64,000 nucleotides of DNA from Abelmoschus esculentus (GCA_035048815.1 JAUCBN010000012.1:12828501-12892500); one strand, 5' to 3'; numbered from the stretch's first letter, positions 33,937 to 44,864 are shown. Numbers and translations are program-made. The notes: generated by a model from the letters alone, not told the origin.

Positions 33937-34100
33937 GTCAAGGAATGTGCGCTGAACGTACTAATAGGATCAACGGCGCGCGATTATGACTTGCGAGACT
34001 CTTTTAACATAAAAGCACGAGGGGGGACGTACCGACAATCCGAACCAAAAATTAACTAAAAACATTAAAAAAAATAGAGGGATAAAACCGAGTCGAAAAA

Positions 34101-34219
34101 AGGGTGCAACACGAGGACTTCCCAGGAGGTCACCCATCCTAGTACTACTCTCGTCCAAGCACGCTTAACTACGAAGTTCTCATGGGATCCGGTGCATTAG
34201 TGCTGGTATGATCACACCC
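34101..34219 (-). rRNA. 5S rRNA gene, copy 121
   Basis: Changes: C119U, G66A, C49U, C46U, C39G, C6U; like copy 113 without C10G. Confidence 0.93.
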
Positions 34220-34383
34220 GTCAAAGAATGCGCGCTGAACGTACTAATAGGATCAACGACGCGCGATTATGACTTGCGAGACTCTTTTAACATAAAAGCA
34301 CGAGGGGGGACGTACCGACAATCCGAACCAAAAATTAACTAAAAACATTAAAAAAAATAGAGGGATAAAACCGAGTCGAAGAA

Positions 34384-34502
34384 AGAGTGCAACACGAGGA
34401 CTTCCCAGGGGGTCACCCATCCTAGTACTACTCTCGCACAAGCACGCTTAACTGCAGAGTTCTGTTGGGATCCGGTGCATTAGTGCTGGTATGATCGCAC
34501 CC
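34384..34502 (-). rRNA. 5S rRNA gene, copy 122
   Basis: Same changes and interrupted T run as copy 114. Confidence 0.93.
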
Positions 34503-34667
34503 GTCAAGGAATGCGCGCTGAACGTACTAATAGGATCAACGGCGCGCGATTATGACTTGCGAGACTCTTTTAACATAAAAGCACGAGGGGGGACGTACCG
34601 ACAATCCGAACCAAAAATTAACTAAAAACATTAAAAAAAAATAGAGGGATAAAACCGAGTCGTAAAA

Positions 34668-34786
34668 GGGGTGCAACAGGAGGACTTCTCAGGAGGTCAC
34701 CCATCCTAGTACTACTTTTGCCCGAGCACGCTTAACTGCAGAGTTCTGATGGGATCCGATGCATTAGTGCTGGTATGATCACACCC
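34668..34786 (-). rRNA. 5S rRNA gene, copy 123
   Basis: Class H; terminator TTTTA. Confidence 0.92.
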
Positions 34787-34951
34787 ATCAAGGAATGCGC
34801 GCTGAACGTACTAATAGGATCAACGGCGCGCGATTATGACTTGCGAGACTCTTTTAACATAAAAGCACGAGGGGGGACGTACCGACAATCCGAACCAAAA
34901 ATTAACTAAAAACATTAAAAAAAAATAGAGGGATAAAACCGAGTCGAAAAA

Positions 34952-35070
34952 GGGGTGCAACACGAGGACTTCCCAAGACGTCAGCCATCCTAGTACTACT
35001 CTCGCCCAAGCACGCTTAACTACGGAGTTCTGATAGGATCCGGTGCATTAGTGCTGGTATGATCGCACCC
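34952..35070 (-). rRNA. 5S rRNA gene, copy 124
   Basis: Changes: C95U, C92G, G87C, C49U, C36U. Confidence 0.94.
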
Positions 35071-35235
35071 ATCAAGGAATGCGCGCTGAACGTACTAATA
35101 GGATCAACGACGCGCGATTATGACTTGCGAGACTCTTTTAACATAAAAGCACGAGGGGGACGTACCGACAATCCGAACCAAAAATTAACTAAAAACATTA
35201 AAAAAAAAATAGAGGGATAAAACCGAGTCGTAAAA

Positions 35236-35354
35236 GGGGTGCAACAGGAGGACTTCTCAGGAGGTCACCCATCCTAGTACTACTTTTGCCCGAGCACGCT
35301 TAACTGCAGAGTTCTGATGGGATCCGATGCATTAGTGCTGGTATGATCACACCC
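35236..35354 (-). rRNA. 5S rRNA gene, copy 125
   Basis: Class H; terminator TTTTA. Confidence 0.92.
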
Positions 35355-35519
35355 ATCAAGGAATGCGCGCTGAACGTACTAATAGGATCAACGGCGCGCG
35401 ATTATGACTTGCGAGACTCTTTTAACATAAAAGCACGAGGGGGGACGTACCGACAATCCGAACCAAAAATTAACTAAAAACATTAAAAAAAAATAGAGGG
35501 ATAAAACCGAGTCGAAAAA

Positions 35520-35638
35520 GGGGTGCAACACGAGGACTTCCCAAGAGGTCACCCATCCTAGTACTACTCTCGCCCAAGCACGCTAAACTGCGGAGTTCTG
35601 ATGGGATCCGGTGCATTAGTGCTGGTATGATCGCACCC
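35520..35638 (-). rRNA. 5S rRNA gene, copy 126
   Basis: Changes: C95U, A54U (as copy 90). Confidence 0.95.
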
Positions 35639-35802
35639 GTCAAGGAATGCGCGCTGAACGTACTAATAGGATCAACGGCGCGCGATTATGACTTGCGAGA
35701 CTCTTTTAACATAAAAGCACGAGGGGGGACGTACCGACAATCCGAACCAAAAATTAACTAAAAACATTAAAATAAATAGAGGGATAAAACCGAGTCGAAA
35801 AA

Positions 35803-35921
35803 GGGGTGCAACACGAGGACTTCCCAGGAGGTCACCCATCCTAGTACTACTCTCGCCCAAGCACGCTTCACTGCGGAGTTCTGATGGGATCTGGTGCATT
35901 AGTGCTGGTATGATCGCACCC
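35803..35921 (-). rRNA. 5S rRNA gene, copy 127
   Basis: Changes: U53G, G30A (BamHI site lost). Confidence 0.95.
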
Positions 35922-36086
35922 GTCAAGGAATGCGCGCTGAACGTACTAATAGGATCAACGGCCCGCGATTATGACTTGCGAGACTCTTTTAACATAAAAG
36001 CACGAGGGGGGACGTACCGACAATCCGAACCAAAAATTAACTAAAAACATTAAAAAAAAATAGAGGGATAAAACCGAGTCGAAAAA

Positions 36087-36205
36087 GGGGTGCAACACGA
36101 GGACTTCCCAAGAGGTCACCCATCCTAGTACTACTCTCGCCCAAGCACGCTTCACTGCGGAGTTCTGATGGGATCCGGTGCATTAGTGCTGGTATGATCG
36201 CACCC
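36087..36205 (-). rRNA. 5S rRNA gene, copy 128
   Basis: Changes: C95U, U53G. Confidence 0.95.
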
Positions 36206-36369
36206 GTCAAGGAATGCGCGCTGAACGTACTAATAGGATCAACGGCGCGCGATTATGACTTGCGAGACTCTTTTAACATAAAAGCACGAGGGGGGACGTA
36301 CCGACAATCCGAACCAAAAATTAACTAAAAACATTAAAAAAAATAGAGGGATAAAACCGAGTCGAAAAA

Positions 36370-36488
36370 GGGGTGCAACACGAGGACTTCCCAGGAGGTC
36401 ACCCATCCTAGTACTACTCTCGCCCAAGCACGCTTCACTGCGGAGTTCTGATGGGATCTGGTGCATTAGTGCTGGTATGATCGCACCC
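36370..36488 (-). rRNA. 5S rRNA gene, copy 129
   Basis: Changes: U53G, G30A. Confidence 0.95.
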
Positions 36489-36651
36489 GTCAAGGAATGC
36501 GCGCTGAACGTACTAATAGGATCAACGGCCCGCGATTATGACTTGCGAGACTCTTTTAACATAAAAGCACGAGGGGGACGTACCGACAATCCGAACCAAA
36601 AATTAACTAAAAACATTAAAAAAAATAGAGGGATAAAACCGAGTCGAAAAA

Positions 36652-36770
36652 GGGGTGCAACACGAGGACATCAAAGGAGGTCACCCATCCTAGTACTACT
36701 CTCGCCCAAGCACGCTTACCTGTGGAGTTCTGATGGGATCCGGTGCATTAGTGATGGTATGATCCCACCC
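36652..36770 (-). rRNA. 5S rRNA gene, copy 130
   Basis: Class K; last of five. Confidence 0.92.
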
Positions 36771-36934
36771 GTCAAGGAATGCGCGCTGAACGTACTAATA
36801 GGATCAACGGCGCGCGATTATGACTTGCGAGACTCTTTTAACATGAAAGCACGATGGGGGACGTACCGACAATCCGAACCAAAAATTAACTAAAAACATT
36901 AAAAAAAATAGAGGGATAAAACCGAGTCGAAAAA

Positions 36935-37053
36935 GGGGTGCAACACGAGGACATCCCAGGAGGTCATCCATCCTAGTACTACTCTCGCCCAAGCACGCTT
37001 AACTGCGGAGTTCTGATGGGATCCGGTGCATTAGTGCTGGTATGATCGCACCC
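36935..37053 (-). rRNA. 5S rRNA gene, copy 131
   Basis: Changes: A101U, G87A. Confidence 0.95.
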
Positions 37054-37217
37054 GTCAAGGAATGCGCGCTGAACGTACTAATAGGATCAACGGCGCGCGA
37101 TTATGACTTGCGAGACTCTTTTAACATAAAAGCACGAGGGGGGACGTACCGACAATCCGAACCAAAAATTAACTAAAAACATTAAAAAAAATAGAGGGAT
37201 AAAACCGAGTCGAAAAA

Positions 37218-37336
37218 AGGGTGCAACACGAGGACTTCCCAGGAGGTCACCCATCCTAGTACTACTCTCGCCCAAGCACGCTTAACTACGGAGTTCTGAT
37301 GGGATCCAGTGCATTAGTGCTGGTATGATCACACCC
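37218..37336 (-). rRNA. 5S rRNA gene, copy 132
   Basis: Changes: C119U, C49U, C29U, C6U. Confidence 0.95.
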
Positions 37337-37500
37337 GTCAAGGAATGTGCGCTGAACGTACTAATAGGATCAACGGCGCGCGATTATGACTTGCGAGACT
37401 CTTTTAACATAAAAGCACGAGGGGGGACGTACCGACAATCCGAACCAAAAATTAACTAAAAACATTAAAAAAAATAGAGAGATAAAACCGAGTCGAAAAA

Positions 37501-37619
37501 GGGGTGCAACACGAGGACTTCCCAGGAGGTCACCCATCCTAGTATTACTCTCGCCCAAGCACGCTTAACCACGGAGTTCTGATGGGATCCGGTGCATTAG
37601 TGCTGGTATGGTCACACCC
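37501..37619 (-). rRNA. 5S rRNA gene, copy 133
   Basis: Changes: G75A, A50G, C49U, U9C, C6U. Confidence 0.94.
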
Positions 37620-37782
37620 GTCAAGGAATGCGCGCTGAACGTACTAATAGGATCAACGGCGCGCGATTATGACTTGCGAGACTCTTTTAACATAAAAGCA
37701 CGATGGGGGACGTACCGACAATCCGAACCAAAAATTTACTAAAAACCTTAAAAAAATAGAGGGATAAAACCGAGTCGAAAAA

Positions 37783-37901
37783 AGGGTGCAACACGAGGAC
37801 ATCCCAGGAGGTCACCCATCCTAGTACTACTCTCGCACAAACACGATTAACTGCGGAGTTTTGATGGGATCCGGTGCATTAGTGCTGGTATGATCGCACC
37901 C
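37783..37901 (-). rRNA. 5S rRNA gene, copy 134
   Basis: Changes: C119U, A101U, G65U, C61U, G56U, G41A. Confidence 0.93.
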
Positions 37902-38065
37902 GTCAAGGAATGCGCGCTGAACGTACTAATAGGATCAACGGCGCGCGATTATGACTTGCGAGACTCTTTTAACATAAAAGCACGAGGGGGGACGTACCGA
38001 CAATCCGAACCAAAAATTAACTAAAAACATTAAAAAAAATAGAGGGATAAAACCGAGTCGAAAAA

Positions 38066-38184
38066 GGGGTGCAACACGAGGACTTCCGAGGAGGTCACCC
38101 ATCCTAGTACTACTCTCGCCCAAGAACGCTTAACTGCGGAGTTCTGATGGGATCCGGTGCATTAGTGCTGGTATGATCGCACCT
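38066..38184 (-). rRNA. 5S rRNA gene, copy 135
   Basis: Changes: G97C, G60U, G1A. Confidence 0.95.
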
Positions 38185-38348
38185 GTAAAGGAATGCGTGC
38201 TGAACGTACTAATAGGATCAACGGCGCGCGATTATGACTTGCGAGACTCTTTTAACATAAAAGCACGAGGGGGGACGTACCGACAATCCGAACCAAAAAC
38301 TAACTAAAAACATTATAAAAAATAGAGGGATAAAACCGAGTCGAAAAA

Positions 38349-38467
38349 GGGGTGCAACACGAGGACTTCCTAGGAGGTCACCCATCCTAGTACTACTCTC
38401 GCCCAAGCACGCTTAATTGCGGAGTTCTGATGGGATCCGGTGCATTAGTGCTAGTATGATCGCACCC
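38349..38467 (-). rRNA. 5S rRNA gene, copy 136
   Basis: Changes: G97A, G51A, C15U. Confidence 0.95.
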
Positions 38468-38630
38468 GTCAAGGAATGCGCGCTGAACGTACTAATAGGA
38501 TCAACGGCGCGCGATTATGATTTGCGAGACTCTTTTAACATAAAAGCACGAGGGTGGACGTACCGACAATCCGAACCAAAAATTAACTAAAAACATTAAA
38601 AAAATAGAGGGATAAAACCGAGTCGAAAAA

Positions 38631-38749
38631 GGGGTGCAACACGAGGGCTTCCCAGGAGGTCACCCATCCTAGTACTACTCTCGCCCAAGCACGCTTCACT
38701 GCGGAGTTCTGATGGGATCTGGTGCATTAGTGCTGGTATGATCGCACCC
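38631..38749 (-). rRNA. 5S rRNA gene, copy 137
   Basis: Changes: U103C, U53G, G30A. Confidence 0.95.
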
Positions 38750-38913
38750 GTCAAGGAATGCGCGCTGAACGTACTAATAGGATCAACGGCCCGCGATTAT
38801 GACTTGCGAGACTCTTTTAACATAAAAGCACGAGGGGGGACGTACCGACAATCCGAACCAAAAATTAACTAAAAACATTAAAAAAAATAGAGGGATAAAA
38901 CCGAGTCGAAAAA

Positions 38914-39032
38914 GGGGTGCAACACGAGGACTTCCCAGGAGGTCACCCATCCTAGTACTACTCTCGCCCAAGCACGCTTCACTGCGGAGTTTTGATGGGA
39001 TCCGGTGCATTAGTGCTGGTATGATCGCACCC
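38914..39032 (-). rRNA. 5S rRNA gene, copy 138
   Basis: Changes: U53G, G41A. Confidence 0.95.
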
Positions 39033-39196
39033 GTCAAGGAATGCGCGCTGAACGTACTAATAGGATCAACGGCGCGCGATTATGACTTGCGAGACTCTTT
39101 TAACATAAAAGCACGAGGGGGGACGTACCGACAATCCGAACCAAAAATTAACTAAAAACATTAAAAAAAATAGAGGGATAAAACCGAGTCGAAAAA

Positions 39197-39315
39197 GGGG
39201 TGCAACACGAGGACTTCCCAGGAGGTCACCCATCCTAGTACTACTCTCGCCCAAGCACGCTTCACTGCGGAGTTCTGATGGGATCCGGTGCATTAGTACT
39301 GGTATGATCGCACCC
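39197..39315 (-). rRNA. 5S rRNA gene, copy 139
   Basis: Changes: U53G, C18U. Confidence 0.95.
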
Positions 39316-39479
39316 GTCAAGGAATGCGCGCTGAACGTACTAATAGGATCAACGGCCCGCGATTATGACTTGCGAGACTCTTTTAACATAAAAGCACGAT
39401 GGGGGACGTACCGACAATCCGAACCAAAAATTAACTAAAAACATTAAAAAAAATAGAGGGATAAAACCGAGTCGAAAAA

Positions 39480-39598
39480 GGGGTGCAACACGAGGACATC
39501 CCAGGAGGTCACCCATCCTAGTACTACTCTCGCCCAAGCACGCTTAACTGCGGAGTTCTGATGGGATCCGGTGCATTAGTGCTGGTATGATCGCACCC
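39480..39598 (-). rRNA. 5S rRNA gene, copy 140
   Basis: Change: A101U. Confidence 0.95.
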
Positions 39599-39762
39599 GT
39601 CAAGGAATGCGCGCTGAACGTACTAATAGGATCAACGGCGCGCGATTATGACTTGCGAGACTCTTTTAACATAAAAGCACGAGGGGGGACGTACCGACAA
39701 TCCGAACCAAAAATTAACTAAAAACATTAAAAAAAATAGAGGGATAAAACCGAGTCGAAAAA

Positions 39763-39881
39763 AGGGTGCAACACGAGGACTTCCCAGGAGGTCACCCATC
39801 CTAGTACTACTCTCGCCCAAGCACGCTTAACTACGGAGTTCTGATGGGATCCGGTGCATTAGTGCTGGTATGATCACACCC
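39763..39881 (-). rRNA. 5S rRNA gene, copy 141
   Basis: Changes: C119U, C49U, C6U. Confidence 0.95.
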
Positions 39882-40046
39882 GTCAAGGAATGTGCGCTGA
39901 ACGTACTAATAGGATCAACGGCGCGCGATTATGACTTGCGAGACTCTTTTAACATAAAAGCACGAGGGGGGACGTACCGACAATCCGAACCAAAAATTAA
40001 CTAAAAACATTAAAAAAAAATAGAGAGATAAAACCGAGTCGAAAAA

Positions 40047-40165
40047 GGGGTGCAACACGAGGACCTCCCAGGAGGTCACCCATCCTAGTATTACTCTCGC
40101 CCAAGCACGCTTAACCACGGAGTTCTGATGGGATCCGGTGCATTAGTGCTGGTATGGTCACACCC
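40047..40165 (-). rRNA. 5S rRNA gene, copy 142
   Basis: Changes: A101G, G75A, A50G, C49U, U9C, C6U. Confidence 0.94.
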
Positions 40166-40328
40166 GTCAAGGAATGCGCGCTGAACGTACTAATAGGATC
40201 AACGGCGCGCGATTATGACTTGCGAGACTCTTTTAACATAAAAGCACGATGGGGGACGTACCGACAATCCGAACCAAAAATTTACTAAAAACCTTAAAAA
40301 AATAGAGGGATAAAACCGAGTCGAAAAA

Positions 40329-40447
40329 AGGGTGCAACACGAGGACATCCTAGGAGGTCACCCATCCTAGTACTACTCTCGCACAAACACGATTAACTGC
40401 GGAGTTTTGATGGGATCCGGTGCATTAGTGCTGGTATGATCGCACCC
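40329..40447 (-). rRNA. 5S rRNA gene, copy 143
   Basis: Changes: C119U, A101U, G97A, G65U, C61U, G56U, G41A. Confidence 0.93.
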
Positions 40448-40611
40448 GTCAAGGAATGCGCGCTGAACGTACTAATAGGATCAACGGCGCGCGATTATGA
40501 CTTGCGAGACTCTTTTAACATAAAAGCACGAGGGGGGACGTACCGACAATCCGAACCAAAAATTAACTAAAAACATTAAAAAAAATAGAGGGATAAAACC
40601 GAGTCGAAAAA

Positions 40612-40730
40612 GGGGTGCAACACGAGGACTTCCGAGGAGGTCACCCATCCTAGTACTACTCTCGCCCAAGAACGCTTAACTGCGGAGTTCTGATGGGATC
40701 CGGTGCATTAGTGCTGGTATGATCGCACCT
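40612..40730 (-). rRNA. 5S rRNA gene, copy 144
   Basis: Changes: G97C, G60U, G1A. Confidence 0.95.
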
Positions 40731-40894
40731 GTAAAGGAATGCGTGCTGAACGTACTAATAGGATCAACGGCGCGCGATTATGACTTGCGAGACTCTTTTA
40801 ACATAAAAGCACGAGGGGGGACGTACCGACAATCCGAACCAAAAACTAACTAAAAACATTATAAAAAATAGAGGGATAAAACCGAGTCGAAAAA

Positions 40895-41013
40895 GGGGTG
40901 CAACACGAGGACTTCCTAGGAGGTCACCCATCCTAGTACTACTCTCGCCCAAGCACGCTTAATTGCGGAGTTCTGATGGGATCCGGTGCATTAGTGCTAG
41001 TATGATCGCACCC
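40895..41013 (-). rRNA. 5S rRNA gene, copy 145
   Basis: Changes: G97A, G51A, C15U. Confidence 0.95.
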
Positions 41014-41177
41014 GTCAAGGAATGCGCGCTGAACGTACTAATAGGATCAACGGCGCGCGATTATGATTTGCGAGACTCTTTTAACATAAAAGCACGAGGG
41101 TGGACGTACCGACAATCCGAACCAAAAATTAACTAAAAACATTAAAAAAAATAGAGGGATAAAACCGAGTCGAAAAA

Positions 41178-41296
41178 GGGGTGCAACACGAGAACTTCCC
41201 AGGAGGTCACCCATCCTAGTACTACTCTCGCACAAGCACGCTTAACTACGGAGTTCAGATGGGATCCGGTGCATTAGTGCTGGTATGATCGCACCC
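41178..41296 (-). rRNA. 5S rRNA gene, copy 146
   Basis: Changes: C104U, G65U, C49U, A40U. Confidence 0.95.
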
Positions 41297-41461
41297 ATCA
41301 AGGAATGCGCGCTGAACGTACTAATAGGATCAACGGCGCGCAATTATGACTTGCGAGACTCTTTTAACATAAAAGCACGAGGGGGGACGTACCGACAATC
41401 CGAACCAAAAATTAACTAAAAACATTAAAAAAAAATAGAGGGATAAAACCGAGTCAAAAAA

Positions 41462-41580
41462 GGGGTGCAACACGAGGACTTCCTAGGAGGTCACCCATCC
41501 TAGTACTACTCTCGCCCAAGCACGCTTAATTGCGGAGTTCTGATGGGATCCGGTGCATTAGTGCTGGTATGATCGCACCC
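41462..41580 (-). rRNA. 5S rRNA gene, copy 147
   Basis: Changes: G97A, G51A. Confidence 0.95.
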
Positions 41581-41744
41581 GTCAAGGAATGCGCGCTGAA
41601 CGTACTAATAGGATCAACGGCGCGCGATTATGACTTGCGAGACTCTTTTAACATAAAAGCACGAGGGGGGACGTACCGACAATCCGAACCAAAAATTAAC
41701 TAAAAACATTAAAAAAAATAGAGGGATAAAACCGAGTCGAAAAA

Positions 41745-41863
41745 AGGGTGCAACACGAGGACTTCCCAAGAGGTCACCCATCCTAGTACTACTCTCGCCC
41801 AAGCACGCTTAACTACGGAGTTCTCATGGGATCCGGTGCATTAGTGCTGGTATGATCACACCC
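41745..41863 (-). rRNA. 5S rRNA gene, copy 148
   Basis: Changes: C119U, C95U, C49U, C39G, C6U. Confidence 0.94.
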
Positions 41864-42028
41864 GTCAAAGAATGCGCGCTGAACGTACTAATAGGATCAA
41901 CGGCGCGCGATTATGACTTGCGAGACTCTTTTAACATAAAAGCACGAGGGGGGACGTACCGACAATCCGAACCAAAAATTAACTAAAAACATTAAAAAAA
42001 AATAGAGGGATAAAACCGAGTCGAAAAA

Positions 42029-42147
42029 GGGGTGCAACACGAGGACTTCCCAGGAGGTCACCCATCCTAGTACTACTCTCGCCCACGCACGCTTAACTGT
42101 GGAGTTCTGATGGGATCCGGTGCATTAGTGCTGGTATGATCGAACCC
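42029..42147 (-). rRNA. 5S rRNA gene, copy 149
   Basis: Changes: U62G, G48A, G5U. Upstream spacer of the TTCGAG type. Confidence 0.95.
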
Positions 42148-42310
42148 GTCAAGGAATGCGCGCTGAACGTACTAATAGGATCAACGGCCCGCGATTATGA
42201 CTTCGAGACTCTTTTAACATAAAAGCACGAGGGGGGACGTACCGACAATCCGAACCAAAAATTAACTAAAAACATTAAAAAAAATAGAGGGATAAAACCG
42301 AGTCGAAAAA

Positions 42311-42429
42311 AGGGTGCAACACGAGGACTTCCCAGAAGGTCACCCATCCTAGTACTACTCTCGCACAAGCACGATTAATTGTGGAGTTCTGATGGGATCC
42401 GGTGCATTAGTGCTGGTATGATAACACTC
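42311..42429 (-). rRNA. 5S rRNA gene, copy 150 (most changed)
   Basis: Changes: C119U, C94U, G65U, G56U, G51A, G48A, G7U, C6U, G2A. Nine changes, several in helix I and box A; likely a decayed copy. Confidence 0.9.
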
Positions 42430-42593
42430 GTCAAGGAATGCGCGCTGAACGTACTAATAGGATCAACGGCGCGCGATTATGACTTGCTAGACTCATTTAA
42501 CATAAAAGCACGAGGGGGGACGTACCGACAATCCGAACCAAAAATTAACTAAAGACATTAAAAAAAATAGAGGAATAAAACCGAGTCGAAAAA

Positions 42594-42712
42594 GGGGTGC
42601 AACACGAGGACTTCCCAGGAGGTCACCCATCCTAGTACTACTCTCGCCCAAGCACGCTTAGCTGCGGATTTCTGATGGAATCCGGTGCAGTAGTGCTGGT
42701 ATGATCGCACCC
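42594..42712 (-). rRNA. 5S rRNA gene, copy 151
   Basis: Changes: U52C, C44A, C34U, A23C. Confidence 0.94.
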
Positions 42713-42879
42713 GTCAAGGAATGCGCGCTGAACGTACTAATAGGATCAACGGCGCGCGATTATGACTTGCGAGACTCTTTTAACATAAAAGCACGAGGGG
42801 GGACGTACCGACAATCCGAACCAACAATTAACTAAAAACATTAAAAAAAAAAATAGAGGGATAAAACAGAGTCGAAAAA

Positions 42880-42998
42880 AGGGTGCAACACGAGGACTTC
42901 CCAGGAGGTCACCCATCCTAGTACTACTCTCGCCCAAGCACACTTAACTGCGGAGTTCTGATGGGATCCGTTGCATTAGTGCTGGTATGATCGCACTC
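42880..42998 (-). rRNA. 5S rRNA gene, copy 152
   Basis: Changes: C119U, C57U, C28A, G2A. Confidence 0.94.
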
Positions 42999-43163
42999 GT
43001 TAAGGAATGCGCGCTGAACGTACTAATAGGATCAACGGCGCGCGATTATGACTTGCTAGACTCTTTTAACATAAAAGCACGAGGGGGGACGTACCGACAA
43101 TCCGAACCAAAAATTAACTAAAAACATTAAAAAAAAATAGAGGAATAAAACCGAGTCGAAAAA

Positions 43164-43282
43164 GGGGTGCAACACGAGGACTTCCCAGGAGGTCACCCAT
43201 CCTAGTACTACTCTCGCCCAAGCACGCTTAGCTGCGGAGTTCTGATGGAATCCGGTGCATTAGTGCTGGTATGATCGCACCC
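43164..43282 (-). rRNA. 5S rRNA gene, copy 153
   Basis: Changes: U52C, C34U. Confidence 0.95.
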
Positions 43283-43448
43283 GTCAAGGAATGCGCGCTG
43301 AACGTACTAATAGGATCAACGGCGCGCGATTATGACTTGCGAGACTCTTTTAACATAAAAGCACGAGGGGGGACGTACCGACAATCCGAACCAACAATTA
43401 ACTAAAAACATTAAAAAAAAAATAGAGGGATAAAACCGAGTCGAAAAA

Positions 43449-43567
43449 GGGGTGCAACACGAGCACTTCCCAGGAGGTCACCCATCCTAGTACTTCTCTC
43501 GCCCAAGCACACTTAACTGCGGAGTTCTGATGGGATCCGTTGCATTAGTGTTGGTATGATCGCACCA
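43449..43567 (-). rRNA. 5S rRNA gene, copy 154
   Basis: Changes: C104G, U73A, C57U, C28A, G17A, G1U. Confidence 0.93.
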
Positions 43568-43732
43568 GTCAAGGAATGCGCGCTGAACGTACTAATAGGA
43601 TCAACGGCGCGCGATTATGACTTGCGAGACTCTTTTAACATAAAAGCACGAGGGGGGACGTACCGACAATCCGAACCAAAAATTAACTAAAAACATTAAA
43701 AAAAAATAGAGGGATAAAACCGAGTCGAAAAA

Positions 43733-43851
43733 GGGGTGCAACACGAGGACATCCCAGGAGGTCACCCATCCTAGTACCACTCTCGCCCAAGCACGCTTCA
43801 CTGTGGAGTTCTGATGGGATCCTGTGCATTAGTGCTGGTATGATCGCACCC
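43733..43851 (-). rRNA. 5S rRNA gene, copy 155
   Basis: Changes: A101U, A74G, U53G, G48A, C29A. Recurs as copies 165 and 167. Confidence 0.94.
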
Positions 43852-44016
43852 ATCAAGGAATGCGCGCTGAACGTACTAATAGTATCAACGGCGCGCGATT
43901 ATGACTTGCGAGACTCTTTTAACATAAAAGCACGAGGGGGGACGTACCGACAATCCGAACCAAAAATTAACTAAAAACATTAAAAAAAAATAGAGGGATA
44001 AAACCGAGTCTAAAAA

Positions 44017-44135
44017 GGGGTGCAACACGAGGACTTCCCAAGAGGTCACCCATCCTAGTACTACTCTCGCCCAAGAACGCTTAACTGCGGAGTTCTGATG
44101 GGATCCAGTGCATTAGTGCTGGTATGATCGCACCC
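44017..44135 (-). rRNA. 5S rRNA gene, copy 156
   Basis: Changes: C95U, G60U, C29U. Confidence 0.95.
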
Positions 44136-44299
44136 GTCAACGAAATCGCGCTGAACGTACTAATAGGATCAACGGCGCGCGATTATGACTTGCGAGACTC
44201 TTTTAACATAAAAGCACGAGGGGGGACGTACCGACAATCCGAACCAAAAATTAACTAAAAACATTAAAAAAAATAGAGGGATAAAACCGAGTCGAAAAA

Positions 44300-44418
44300 G
44301 GGGTGCAACACGAGGACTTCCCAGGAGGTCACCCATCCTAGTACTACTCTCGCCCAAGCACGCTTAGCTGCGGAGTTCTGATGGAATCCGGTGCATTAGT
44401 GCTAGTATGATCGCACCC
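44300..44418 (-). rRNA. 5S rRNA gene, copy 157
   Basis: Changes: U52C, C34U, C15U. Confidence 0.95.
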
Positions 44419-44581
44419 GTCAAGGAATGCGCGCTGAACGTACTAATAGGATCAACGACGCGCGATTATAACTTGCGAGACTCTTTTAACATAAAAGCAC
44501 GAGGGGGGACGTACCGACAATCCGAACCAAAAATTAACTAAAAACATTAAAAAAATAGAGGGATAAAACCGAGTCGAAAAA

Positions 44582-44700
44582 GGGGTGCAACACGAGGACT
44601 TCCCAGGAGGTCACCCATCCTAGTACTACTCTCGCCCAAGCACGCTTCACTGCGGAGTTCTGATGGGATCCGGCGCATTAGTGCTGGTATGATCGCACCC
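44582..44700 (-). rRNA. 5S rRNA gene, copy 158
   Basis: Changes: U53G, A27G. Confidence 0.95.
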
Positions 44701-44864
44701 GTCAAGGAACGCGCGCTGAACGTACTAATAGGATCAACGGCGCGCGATTATGACTTGCGAGACTCTTTTAACATAAAAGCACGAGGGGGGACGTACCGAC
44801 AATCCGAACCAAAAATTAACTAAAAACATTAAAAAAAATAGAGGGATAAAACCGAGTCGGAAAA

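Larger units (their letters stand above)
30983..35354 (-). repeat. 8-unit higher-order repeat, copies 110-117 and 118-125
   Basis: Eight successive haplotypes (K, A101U/C15G, U79C type, C39G type, U38A type, H, C92G type, H) recur in the same order with an offset of 2269 bp. I saw one gene difference between the two copies: C10G is present in copy 113 and absent from 121. A spacer change just upstream of +1 in units 110 and 118 is also shared. This is the most recent-looking large duplication in the window. Confidence 0.9.
36935..41013 (-). repeat. 9-unit duplication, copies 131-136 and 140-145
   Basis: Six successive haplotypes recur after 9 units (about 2546 bp), including the G75A/A50G/C49U/U9C/C6U copy (133/142) and the G65U/C61U/G56U/G41A copy (134/143), which also share rare spacer changes. 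Confidence 0.85.

Noticed and set aside
36477..36893. The longest open frame, 138 codons on the plus strand
   Set aside because: It spans about one and a half 5S units antisense to the genes and exists only because the G run at 36571-36575 and the A tract lose bases in this unit. No protein features.
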